Below are positions 32,428 to 40,276 of a stretch of 64,000 nucleotides of DNA, piece by piece (the first letter of the stretch is position 1; each line of letters starts with the position of its first letter). Where the stretch lies: NCBI RefSeq assembly GCF_003634695.1, contig NZ_RBWV01000014.1, positions 62,001 through 126,000 of the forward strand. The letters run 5' to 3'. The notes under the pieces are model-generated. The model was not told the DNA's origin and did no database searches. It was given only the letters and a program-made list of their open reading frames with translations. Source of the DNA: Motilibacter peucedani (GTDB lineage Bacteria; Actinomycetota; Actinomycetes; Motilibacterales; Motilibacteraceae). The position numbers were made by a program, and so were the translations under genes.

Positions 32428-32465
32428 CGAACCGCCCGTGGTCCTGTCGGTCCACGGGCGGTTCG
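32428..32465 (-). terminator. Terminator after the Wzz-like gene
   Basis: A perfect 14-bp stem (cgaaccgcccgtgg with ccacgggcggttcg) has a 10-nt loop, 28 nt past the stop codon of the minus-strand gene. Confidence 0.8.
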
Positions 32466-32493
32466 GTGCAGCTGGGGCGCAGGGCGCTCCGGG

Positions 32494-34176
32494 TCAGGAG
32501 GTGTGCTGGCCCACCGGGTCGCCGGTGTGCGAGGGCAGCTCGTCGCGCGTCGCTCCTGCGGCGGGTGCAGCAGGCGCCGGAGCCGGCGCGGGTGCAGCGG
32601 GCGCGGGTGCCATCGCTGTGGCCGTTGCGGGCCGGTCGGCAGGCGTACGCGTCGGTGCCGAGCCCGCGGAACGGGTGCCGCGTACGCCGCTCGGCCGGCG
32701 CCGCTGGCGCAGCATCACCTCGCCCTCGACGACGAGGCCGACCTGGGCGAGCTGCTCGGTCCAGCGCTCGAGCTCGGCCGCGCGGGTGCGGCCCTCCTCG
32801 ACGAGCACGACCGCCGAGCGCACGAGCCGGGCGAGGGCGAAGGTGCTGCTCTCGCGGCGGAGCGCGAGCCCGTCGACCACGACGACCTCGAAGGCCTCGA
32901 GCTGGCGGGCGACCGCGGCGAGGTCGAGCGAGCCGAGCGCCACCTCGTCACCGAGGCTGAGCAGGCTCAGGTGCGGCTGCGAGGGCACGGCCACCAGCTG
33001 CGCGGGCCAGGTGGCCCAGGTGCTGTCGGCCGGCAGGCGCAGCTGCTCGGCGGCGACGGCCATGCCGTCGGCGGTCGTCAGGAACGCCACCCGTACGGCG
33101 GGCGCGCCGAGGCTGACGGCGAGGTTGAGCGCACCTGCTCCCCCGGCGGGCACGCCGCTCGGCGGTGCGGTCACGAGCACCGAGCGCTGCCCGGCGACGG
33201 AGGACGCGAGCAGCTTCGCGGCGAGGACGCGGTAGCCCTCCTGCTCGCCGCTGCCCGGCGCGGCGAGCGCCGGGGCGGCACCGCGCTCGGCACCGCGCCG
33301 ACGGCGTACGACGACGTCGGCGAGCACCGGCGCGCCGGTGGTCTCGGCGACGTCCTCGGCGCTGCGTACGCGGTCGTCGCGACGGTCGAGCACCAGGGCC
33401 AGCAGCGCGCCGAGGATGAAGCCGAACAGCACGCCCGCGACCGGGTAGACGAGCTTGGACGTGACGCCCGCGGCGCTCGGCGTCGTGGCGCGGCTGATGA
33501 CCTCACCCGGGGCGACGGCGACGGTGAGCAGCGCGTTCTGCTGGCTCAGCAGCGTGTTGACCTGGTTCTGCAGCGCCCTCTGCAGGGCGGCCGCCTCCTC
33601 GCGGTCGCTCGAGCCGGCCGCGGCTGCGCTCGCCGCGGCACCGGCAGCCGTCACCTGGCGGCGGACCGCCGCGATGCGCGTGTCGAGCTTCTCGGCGCGC
33701 CGGGCGATGACCTGCTCGGTGGTGTCTTGGCGGTACTGCAGGTAGGCGTCGGCGAACGCGTTGGCGCCCTGGGCCGCGCGGTCGGCGTCGGCCGAGCTGA
33801 AGGAGATGACGACGACCTGGCTGTCGAGCGGCGAGGTGGCGGTGACGTGCTTGAGCAGCTGGCTGGCGCCGCCGGTGTAGTGCATGTCGTCGGCCGCGAG
33901 CCGGGCGACCGAGGTGGAGGTGACGACCTTGACCTCGGTGATCGTGCTGATGTCCTTGGTCGACGCGCCGGCCGAGAGCCCGGTCGTCACCGGCGTGACG
34001 TTGACGACGGACTGCGCGGAGTAGGTCGCAGGGCGCGAGGCGCTGTAGAGGACGCCGAGCGCCCCGAGCAGCACCACGAGCAGCGCGACGACCAGGCGAC
34101 GGCGCCAGAGGAGACCGAGGAACGACCCGATGGTCACGCTCTCCGGAGCAGGACCAGCAGTCCTCGTCGATGTCAT
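32494..34176 (-). CDS. Wzz-type polysaccharide chain-length protein with degenerate tyrosine-kinase half
   Basis: The 560-aa protein has the layout of actinobacterial Wzz/BY-kinase proteins. TM1 (about 27-44) and TM2 (about 241-263) bracket an extracytoplasmic coiled-coil region. The C-terminal half resembles a BY-kinase fold, but the expected P-loop segment (about 336-350, LVTAPPSGVPAGGAG) lacks the GK(S/T) Walker A motif, and the Walker B-like VVVVDGLALRR has one Asp. No C-terminal Tyr cluster is present; the tail is Ala/Pro-rich. It may therefore regulate chain length without kinase activity. I chose ATG 34176 with SD aaaggga; upstream codons are low-complexity. It is the last gene of the run with the cytidylyltransferase, flippase and CDP-alcohol transferase. 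Confidence 0.82.
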   Translation of the reverse strand: MTSTRTAGPAPESVTIGSFLGLLWRRRLVVALLVVLLGALGVLYSASRPATYSAQSVVNVTPVTTGLSAGASTKDISTITEVKVVTSTSVARLAADDMHYTGGASQLLKHVTATSPLDSQVVVISFSSADADRAAQGANAFADAYLQYRQDTTEQVIARRAEKLDTRIAAVRRQVTAAGAAASAAAAGSSDREEAAALQRALQNQVNTLLSQQNALLTVAVAPGEVISRATTPSAAGVTSKLVYPVAGVLFGFILGALLALVLDRRDDRVRSAEDVAETTGAPVLADVVVRRRRGAERGAAPALAAPGSGEQEGYRVLAAKLLASSVAGQRSVLVTAPPSGVPAGGAGALNLAVSLGAPAVRVAFLTTADGMAVAAEQLRLPADSTWATWPAQLVAVPSQPHLSLLSLGDEVALGSLDLAAVARQLEAFEVVVVDGLALRRESSTFALARLVRSAVVLVEEGRTRAAELERWTEQLAQVGLVVEGEVMLRQRRRPSGVRGTRSAGSAPTRTPADRPATATAMAPAPAAPAPAPAPAAPAAGATRDELPSHTGDPVGQHTS

Positions 34177-34342
34177 CCTTGTCGTCCCTTTCGTCCCACA
34201 GTGTCGTCCCGCACAGTGTGCGCGCGTTCGACGTGCCGCGTCGGCACGATCCCCGAACCCAACATCGGCAACGTCCGGGACCACCCGAGGCGTTGCAGAG
34301 CCGCTGGTGCCGACCCGGCGCCAGCGGCCCGTCCGGCTCCCG

Positions 34343-34774
34343 CTAGCTCGCGGCGCCCTGCAGCTCGTCGAGCGCGCGGCGCAGGATCGTGCTGGAGGTG
34401 TGCTTGGTGTAGGGGAAGTAGACGACCTCGACGCCGACCGCGGCGAAGTCGCGCTCGAGCTTGTCGCCCTTGGGCGTGCCCCGCCAGTCGTCGCCCTTGA
34501 AGATGACGTCGAAGCCGAGCCGCTCCCACATCGTCAGCTTCTCGGGCACGTCCTCGACGACCGCGCGGTCGACGTAGGTGATGCTCTGCACGATCTCGAG
34601 CCGCTCGGCGGTCGGCACGACCGGCGTCTTGCCCTTGGAGCGCGCGGCCATCTCGTCGGAGACGACGCCGGCGATCAGCGAGTCGCAGAGGGTGCTGGCG
34701 TGGCGCAGGATGTTGAGGTGGCCGACGTGGAACAGGTCGTAGACACCTGGCGCGTACCCGACGCGGACTGACAT
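34343..34774 (-). CDS. Cytidylyltransferase-family nucleotidyltransferase (TagD-like)
   Basis: The 143-aa protein belongs to the small nucleotidyltransferase family that makes CDP-glycerol or related CDP-alditols (ADP-heptose synthases are cousins). The signature GVYDLFHVGHLNIL matches GxxDxxHxGH, FKGDDWRGTPKGDKL fits the substrate loop and TSSTILRRAL fits the C-terminal RTxGISTT-like motif. ATG 34774 begins MSVRVGYAPG. Two genes upstream is a CDP-alcohol phosphotransferase, so this enzyme could supply its CDP-activated substrate for a phosphodiester-linked polymer. The exact alditol cannot be told from sequence. Confidence 0.82.
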   Translation of the reverse strand: MSVRVGYAPGVYDLFHVGHLNILRHASTLCDSLIAGVVSDEMAARSKGKTPVVPTAERLEIVQSITYVDRAVVEDVPEKLTMWERLGFDVIFKGDDWRGTPKGDKLERDFAAVGVEVVYFPYTKHTSSTILRRALDELQGAAS

Positions 34775-34860
34775 GACAACCCCTGATGGCTCGTGACGCT
34801 GATGGCTCGTGACGGCTGGTGCGTGGCGCTGGACTCGTGCGGACGGCTGTGCGAGGGCCG

Positions 34861-36525
34861 CTAGCCGGCCGGCGACGACGCCGGCGACTGGCCCAGGGCC
34901 TGCGACGCAGGAGGCTCTGTCTGCGATGGTACGGAGCCGTCGGGCGCGCCGACGCCGCTTTGCCCGATCGGTCCCCGATCGGCCGAACCCCCGCCGCGCC
35001 CCGGCCGCAGCGCCGCGACCAGCAGCGCGAGGTCGAGCTCGTCGCGCCGGCGCCACACCAGCGCGGCGTAGACGGCGCCCGCGACCGCCACCGTGGCGAC
35101 CAGGGTGACGAGCGAGGAGCCGAGCAGCAGGCGTACGGCCACGGCTGCGGTCCCGAAGACGCCCAGCGAGAGCGCGGCTGCGACGCGCAGGCCGGAGTCG
35201 CCGCCGTGCACCCGCATCCCCCACCGCACCTGGCAGTAGGAGATGACGCTGTCGACGACGATCGTCAGCGCCCAGGCGCTGGCGGCACCGGTGATGCCGA
35301 ACGGCGGGATGAGCAGCAGGTTGGCGCTCACGTTGATGGTCAGGACGACGACCTTGTCGGCGAGGACCCAGCGGCTCTTGCCGCCCATCAGCAGCACGGT
35401 GCCCACGTTGCCCGCGGCGAGGTTGACCATCATCGCCGCGCACAGCACGGTCATCGCGGTGGCGCCCGACACGTAGCTCTCGCCGAAGATGCGCAGCACG
35501 GTGGGCGAGAACGCCGCCATCACGAGGTAGAGCGGCCACGACGAGAGCACCACCCACTGGCTCGCGACGCTGTACATCTCGCCGGCGCGCTGCCGGTCGC
35601 CGCGCGCGAGCGCCGCGCTCAGCTGCGGCGCGATCGCCAGGCGCAGCGCCGAGAGCACGAGCGTGCCGGTGGTGACGAAGCGGCTGGCCGACGCGTAGAC
35701 CGCGGCCATCGACGACGACACGATCGCCGAGACGATGAGGACGTCGAGCCAGGTGAGCAGGATGTCGATGATGCCGGCGAGCCCGCGGGTGGCCGTGAAC
35801 GACCAGTACTCGCGGGCGAGGGCGTCGAGCGGGGTGTGTCGCGCGGGCCAGGCCCGCGCGCTGCCGAACAGCTCGTGCAGGCACCTCGCGACGACCCGGG
35901 CGGCGAGCGCCAAGGCCAGCGCGAGCGGCACCAGCCAGCCGAGCACCACGGCCCACAGCGGCGCGTCGAGCGCGATGGCCGTCAGCACGAGCAGCGGGCG
36001 CAGCAGCGGCAGCGAGATCTGCTGGATGAGCACGTAGCTGCTGATGCTGCCGAACGCGCGCGTGCACTCGACGGCGCCGGTCTCGAGCACGCCGACGAGC
36101 AGGAACAGCGCCAGCAGCCGGAAGGCGCTGGTCGACGCGCTCGTCGACCCGCCGTCGGCGAGGTGGCGCGCGAGCAGCGGCGAGAGGACGTAGAGGACGA
36201 CGCTGCCGAGCGCGCCGAGCGCCACGACCGGGACCACCGCGACCACGAGCAGCGCGGGTACGTCGTCGGTGCGTTCCAGCGCGCGCAGCCGCGGGACGAA
36301 CCTCACCAGACCGGCACCCACCCCGAACGCCAGCAGGGTCTGCAGGACGAAGAAGACGGCGGTGGCGCTGAAGAACTGGCCTGCGGTGGTCGTGCTGAGA
36401 CCACGCGTGACCAGCAGGGTGAGCAGGAAGCCGAGGACGGCCGCGCCCGACGTGCCGACGAAGGCCATGCTGCCGCTGCGCGCGACGCCGGTCAGGAGCG
36501 TGGTGCGCTCGCTGCGGTCGTTCAC
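34861..36525 (-). CDS. Wzx-type polysaccharide flippase (MATE/MOP superfamily)
   Basis: The 554-aa membrane protein has about 12-14 hydrophobic segments and the MOP-superfamily pattern of lipid-linked oligosaccharide flippases. Features include GTSGAAVLGFLLTLLVTRGLS in the first TM hairpin, YASASRFVTTGTLVLSALRLAIAPQLSAAL in the middle and GNVGTVLLMGGKSRW later. The C-terminal tail is hydrophilic with many Gly, Pro and Ser. GTG 36525 overlaps the stop of the CDP-alcohol phosphotransferase gene by 4 nt (GTGA), so they are coupled. The frame is open far upstream, antisense to the VWA gene, but that extension is not protein-like. It probably exports the repeat unit built by this gene run. Confidence 0.85.
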   Translation of the reverse strand: MNDRSERTTLLTGVARSGSMAFVGTSGAAVLGFLLTLLVTRGLSTTTAGQFFSATAVFFVLQTLLAFGVGAGLVRFVPRLRALERTDDVPALLVVAVVPVVALGALGSVVLYVLSPLLARHLADGGSTSASTSAFRLLALFLLVGVLETGAVECTRAFGSISSYVLIQQISLPLLRPLLVLTAIALDAPLWAVVLGWLVPLALALALAARVVARCLHELFGSARAWPARHTPLDALAREYWSFTATRGLAGIIDILLTWLDVLIVSAIVSSSMAAVYASASRFVTTGTLVLSALRLAIAPQLSAALARGDRQRAGEMYSVASQWVVLSSWPLYLVMAAFSPTVLRIFGESYVSGATAMTVLCAAMMVNLAAGNVGTVLLMGGKSRWVLADKVVVLTINVSANLLLIPPFGITGAASAWALTIVVDSVISYCQVRWGMRVHGGDSGLRVAAALSLGVFGTAAVAVRLLLGSSLVTLVATVAVAGAVYAALVWRRRDELDLALLVAALRPGRGGGSADRGPIGQSGVGAPDGSVPSQTEPPASQALGQSPASSPAG

Positions 36526-37337
36526 GACGAGGCGCTGGCCCGCACCAGGGAGCGGTAGGCCTTGGAGAGCGAGTGGACGGCGAAGGCGGCGGTCAGCACG
36601 AGCAGCGCGCCGTAGGCCCAGAGGAACGCCGTGGTCCAGGCCAGCAGGAAGAAGACCAGGCACAGCACGCCGTAGTCGACGGGCAGCAGCAGCACGGCCT
36701 TGAGCAGGCTGCCCTGCTCCGGCGCCGGCCGCGGCGTGCCGGCCGGGGCCGGGACCTTGCGGGTGCGCAGCAGCTGGTCGCGCAGCATCATGCCGAAGTA
36801 CTGCGTCAGCCCGACGACGCCGTAGGCCAGCGGCAGGAGCAGGACGGCCGGGTGGTCGAGGTCGGTGAAGCGGTAGAGCGAGATCGCGACGGCCGCGTGC
36901 AGCGACGAGGACTTCACCGCGTCGACCACGTGGTCGAGCCACTCGCCGGCGAGCGTGCCCCCGCCACGGAGACGGGCGAGCTGGCCGTCGGCGGAGTCGA
37001 ACGCGAAGCCCAGGGCGAGCGCCAGGCCGACCAGCACGGCGGTCAGCGCCGAGGGCCGCAGCGTGGCGAGGGCGAGGATGCCGCCGAAGGACAGCAGCGC
37101 GCTGACGCCCGTGACCTGCGTCGGCGTGAGGCCGAGCCGGTGGCTGACGACCGCGAGCAGCCCGCCGACGGGACGGTTGACCCACCGCATGTAGGCCGGC
37201 ACGCCGACCGTGGACTTCTGCACCGAGCCGAGCCGCCGCAGCGAGTCGCCCATGCCGGGCCGCGCGGGCGTGCCGGGAGCGGTCGCCCCGGTCGTCGGAC
37301 TGGCGCTCGCCCGCTCCGGGCCTGTCTGGACTGCCAT
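36522..37337 (-). CDS. CDP-alcohol phosphatidyltransferase family protein
   Basis: This integral membrane enzyme moves a phospho-alcohol from a CDP donor to an acceptor alcohol. The 271-aa protein has the full family motif D(x)2DG(x)2AR(x)8G(x)3D(x)3D at residues 114-139 (DSADG, AR, then two Asp), with six or so TM segments. Its acceptor need not be a lipid. Its companions are a flippase, a CDP-alditol-type cytidylyltransferase and a Wzz-like protein, which favour a glycopolymer or lipid-anchor role over ordinary phospholipid synthesis. ATG 37337 has SD gaggggg. It begins the operon and overlaps the flippase by GTGA. Confidence 0.88.
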   Translation of the reverse strand: MAVQTGPERASASPTTGATAPGTPARPGMGDSLRRLGSVQKSTVGVPAYMRWVNRPVGGLLAVVSHRLGLTPTQVTGVSALLSFGGILALATLRPSALTAVLVGLALALGFAFDSADGQLARLRGGGTLAGEWLDHVVDAVKSSSLHAAVAISLYRFTDLDHPAVLLLPLAYGVVGLTQYFGMMLRDQLLRTRKVPAPAGTPRPAPEQGSLLKAVLLLPVDYGVLCLVFFLLAWTTAFLWAYGALLVLTAAFAVHSLSKAYRSLVRASASS

Positions 37338-37563
37338 GCTGCTCCCCCTCGCCCGCGGGCACGTCGGCCCGCGTCCACCCCCCAGCGGACGACCTCATTC
37401 TGGCACGTTCCGGCCCGCCTCGACCCTGCTTCGAGGCAACGATGGGGCCATCCGGGTGCGAGTCCGAACATTCCGACCTCGCCGTCGCGGAACGACACCT
37501 ACCGTCGACGGGACGTGAGCCGACAGCGGCTCCTGGCTCCAGCCCGTACCCGGAAGGCTCCTC

Positions 37564-39216
37564 GTGCTCGCTCCTCGCCGCTCGTCCCTGCGCCTCGCCG
37601 CAGCAGGGGGTGTCGCCGCCCTGCTCGCGCTCGCCCCGCAGTCCGCCTGGGCCCTCGGGCCCGGTCCCGACGACGCCGCCGCCACCACCGCGGCCGCCCC
37701 GACCGTGTCGATCGCCGACCCGGACGCCACCACCGCGCCCCGCGCCGGCAGCGTCGAGCTGCACGGCTCGACCGCGGCCGGCCTGCTCAGCCAGAACACC
37801 ACCGTCGAGTTCGTCGTCGACGTCTCGGCCTCCACCAGCTCGGTCAGCAGCAAGGACTGCGACGGCAACGGCAAGGTCGACGCCGGCGACGACCTGAACG
37901 GCGACGGCTCCGTGGGGGACATCCTCGACTGCGAGATCGGCGCGGTCATCGCGCTCAACCACAGCCTCGCGGCCGTCTCCCCCGACGTGGCCACGCTGCG
38001 CGTCGGCCTCACGGCGTTCAGCAAGACGGCCGCGACCGCCTCCGTGGCCGCGGACGGCGGCCAGTTCGTCGCCCCCGGCGACGCGACCGGCGCCAGCGAG
38101 CCGCGCATGCAGGTCGTCGCCCGCAGCCTCAAGCGCCACGTGATCGGCGCCTACACGCCGACCACCGTCGAGGGCGGCACCGACTTCGACGCCGCCGTCA
38201 CCACCGCGCTGGGCGCACTCGCCACCGTGCAGGGCGGCCAGAAGTGGATCATGTTCATCAGCGACGGCGAGGCGACCGCCCACGACCTCGCGACGCTGAA
38301 GGCGTCCGGCGTGCACCTGCGCTCGTTCGCGGTCGGCGCGGACTCGAGCTGCGCCACCGGCGGCAGCCTGGCCAAGATGGCCGACGCCACCGGTGAGGCG
38401 TGCCTCTACGCCGCCTCCCCGGCCTCGCTGAAGACCCAGGTCGTCACCGCGAAGCCGGCCGCCGTCGCCGGCGTCACCGTCACTGTGGGCACCCGCACCG
38501 TCGCGGCCGCCGTCGACCCGCTGGGCGGCTGGAGCGCGAAGCTCGGCCTCGTCGCCGGCACCTACACCGCCACCGCCACCGCCACCTCGACCAGCGGGCG
38601 CACCGCCCGCGCCAGCCGCACCTTCACCGTCGCCGCCGCACCCGCTCCGGTCGCCGGCATGACGCCGGGCACCGGGCTGCCGGCCACCGCGCTCCGGGTC
38701 GCGACGCCCGCGCCGTCGAAGACGGCACTGCCCGCAGTCGTACGCGGCACCGCCACCGCCCGCGACGCCGGCGCCGTCGTGGCGACCGACGGGATGACCG
38801 TGCGCCTCCAGGCGGAGTCGAAGGGCCGCACCACGTGGGCGACCGTCGCCACCGCGAAGGTCCGCAAGGGCGCGTTCGCGCTCACTTGGAAGCCGGCGAA
38901 CCGCGCCGTCCGCCTGCGCGTCGTGCTGCCCTCGCAGTCGGGCCTGCCCGCCGCCGTCCGCGCGGTGCCGCACCCGGTGCTCAGCTCGTGCACCGTCGTG
39001 CACGTCCGCGCGGGACACGCTCCGGCGCACTGGGCCTGGTCGTGCCGCACGACCGCCCGCAAGGGCTCGAAGGCCACGCTCCTCGACGGCCGCCGCCACG
39101 TCGTCGCGACCGGCGTCGTGCGCCAGGGCCGCGTCGTCCTGAGCACCCGGGCCCACCTCGGGCACCCGACCCTGCGCGTGGCCACCGGCCGCCACACCGT
39201 CGGGCTGCGCTTCTGA
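37564..39216 (+). CDS. Secreted VWA-domain protein with an inserted calcium-binding-like loop
   Basis: The 550-aa protein has a signal peptide (cleavage near WA-LG, residue 30). A von Willebrand A domain begins VEFVVDVSASTSS; its MIDAS residues are Asp86, Ser88 and Ser90, with Thr in GGTDFD and Asp in MFISDGEAT. Directly after the DxSxS motif lies an EF-hand/dockerin-like insert (98-124) with DCDGNGKVDAGDD and LNGDGSVGD between two Cys. The C-terminal part contains repeats of Ig-like beta domains and a basic terminal region. GTG 37564 has SD ggaagg. It is divergent from the CDP-alcohol operon. Adhesion or matrix scaffolding that depends on divalent metals is likely. Confidence 0.82.
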   Translation: MLAPRRSSLRLAAAGGVAALLALAPQSAWALGPGPDDAAATTAAAPTVSIADPDATTAPRAGSVELHGSTAAGLLSQNTTVEFVVDVSASTSSVSSKDCDGNGKVDAGDDLNGDGSVGDILDCEIGAVIALNHSLAAVSPDVATLRVGLTAFSKTAATASVAADGGQFVAPGDATGASEPRMQVVARSLKRHVIGAYTPTTVEGGTDFDAAVTTALGALATVQGGQKWIMFISDGEATAHDLATLKASGVHLRSFAVGADSSCATGGSLAKMADATGEACLYAASPASLKTQVVTAKPAAVAGVTVTVGTRTVAAAVDPLGGWSAKLGLVAGTYTATATATSTSGRTARASRTFTVAAAPAPVAGMTPGTGLPATALRVATPAPSKTALPAVVRGTATARDAGAVVATDGMTVRLQAESKGRTTWATVATAKVRKGAFALTWKPANRAVRLRVVLPSQSGLPAAVRAVPHPVLSSCTVVHVRAGHAPAHWAWSCRTTARKGSKATLLDGRRHVVATGVVRQGRVVLSTRAHLGHPTLRVATGRHTVGLRF

Positions 39217-39231
39217 GCCCGCTGCCCGCAT

Positions 39232-39273
39232 GACGAAGGGCCGGTCCCCCCGCGGGGGGACCGGCCCTTCGTC
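39232..39273. terminator. Perfect 20-bp-stem terminator between convergent genes
   Basis: The stem gacgaagggccggtcccccc pairs exactly with its complement across a 2-nt loop. It lies 16 nt past the VWA gene and 12 nt past the end of the small minus-strand ORF, so it can serve both. Confidence 0.85.
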
Positions 39274-39284
39274 GCGCTCCCGGA

Positions 39285-39386
39285 CTACCTGAGCCGGGTG
39301 CGCTTGGGGTTGGCCACGGTGCTCAGCGGCACGGGCTGCGCAGTCGTTGCGCGGGCGGCTGACGTGCTGGACGTGGTGCTCTCCAT
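39285..39386 (-). CDS. 33-residue small ORF downstream of the cupin gene
   Basis: ATG 39386 follows a very strong SD (cgaaggggg) at 6 nt and encodes 33 residues. The N-terminal half is Ser/Thr/Ala-rich (MESTTSSTSAARATT), the middle is QPVPLSTVANP and the end is basic (KRTRLR). The stop lies just before the terminator. It is on the same strand as the cupin gene, 163 nt downstream. I do not recognise it. There is no TM segment or Cys, and no maturation enzyme nearby to suggest a modified peptide. The SD and terminator placement argue that it is translated. Confidence 0.45.
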   Translation of the reverse strand: MESTTSSTSAARATTAQPVPLSTVANPKRTRLR

Positions 39387-39549
39387 CGGGTGCCCCCTTC
39401 GCTGTTCGGTGCTCCTGATCCTGCCGGAGCCAGGTTGCGGGCGCATGTCGCGATCGTGTCGATCTGCTGTGAGATGCGCCCCGCTGTGAACGAGGTGTGT
39501 ACGCGCTCCCACGGGGTGCCGGGCGGCTACCGCCGGCGGGTGCCGGGCG

Positions 39550-39963
39550 TCAGGCGCGGTCGGGGGTCTCGGGACGCGCGTAGTCGTCCTCGAGCCGCAC
39601 GATGTCGCACTCGTCGAACTCCCCGTAGGCGACCTCGACGAAGCGGGCGGCGCTCGAGCCGGTGCAGCCGACCCGGTGGGTGACGCCGCGCGGGATCCAG
39701 ACCTGCTCGCCGACCTGCGGCGCCCAGGCGACGCCGCCGATCTCGACGGTGAGGCCCTCGTCGAGGACCTTCCAGGACTCGTCGCGCGAGGTGTGGGTCT
39801 GCAGCGAGAGGCGGTGGCCCGGCTCGACCGTGATGATCTTGACGGTGACCTGCTCGTTGAGGGCCAGCTGCTCGAAGCGGCCCCAGGGGCGCTCGTCGAC
39901 GAGCACGGAGGGCGCCTCCGGCTGGGTCGGTCCGGTCGGCTGGGCGTCGGCGGTCTGCTGCAT
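39550..39963 (-). CDS. Cupin protein, mannose-6-phosphate isomerase type II C-terminal-like
   Basis: The 137-aa product is a single cupin domain like the isomerase part of bifunctional ManC/AlgA enzymes. Landmarks are VDERPWGRFEQLALNEQ, VKIITVEPGHRLSLQTHTSRDESWKVL (cupin motif 1 with a metal-binding His and Glu) and IPRGVTHRVGCTG (motif 2 with His). Such stand-alone cupins interconvert mannose-6-phosphate and fructose-6-phosphate or act on other sugars. ATG 39963 has SD ggggagg at 8 nt; the upstream frame is Arg/Pro-rich. It is divergent from a processive GT2, consistent with sugar-nucleotide supply for mannose-derived polymers, but this is inference. Confidence 0.8.
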   Translation of the reverse strand: MQQTADAQPTGPTQPEAPSVLVDERPWGRFEQLALNEQVTVKIITVEPGHRLSLQTHTSRDESWKVLDEGLTVEIGGVAWAPQVGEQVWIPRGVTHRVGCTGSSAARFVEVAYGEFDECDIVRLEDDYARPETPDRA

Positions 39964-40276
39964 GTCGTGGTCCTCCCCGCGCCAGGTGGGGCGCGATCTG
40001 TCGGTGGGGCGAACCGCCCCGTCGGCAGGTCGTCGTCGACCGTCCGCAGGATAACCGGGCGCGCACGACCCGGACAACACGCTGCCGCCGCGACTGCGTC
40101 ACACCGCGCGACCGCCCGGACCTGCGGCGTCACGTCGGACGGGCGAGACGTATCCGTTCGGCTGATTGTCAGCAACGGATCGGTGGAGTCCCCTGTTAAC
40201 GATCGCGCTGGCCACGTAGTGTCACGTGCGCTCGTCCCGATACGCCGATGTGTCCGACTACTCGCGAGGGTGCTGC
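39964..40276. other. Divergent intergenic region between the cupin and GT2 genes
   Basis: These 313 bp should hold divergent promoters. A possible weak plus-strand promoter is TGTTAA (40194-40199) and TAGTGT (40217-40222), 17 bp apart and about 55 nt before the GT2 start. I see no other structured element. Confidence 0.35.

Noticed and set aside
36526-39231. Upstream in-frame extension of the flippase gene, antisense to the VWA gene
   Set aside because: The extension is low-complexity, and GTG 36525 gives a normal N-terminus with a GTGA overlap to the previous gene.
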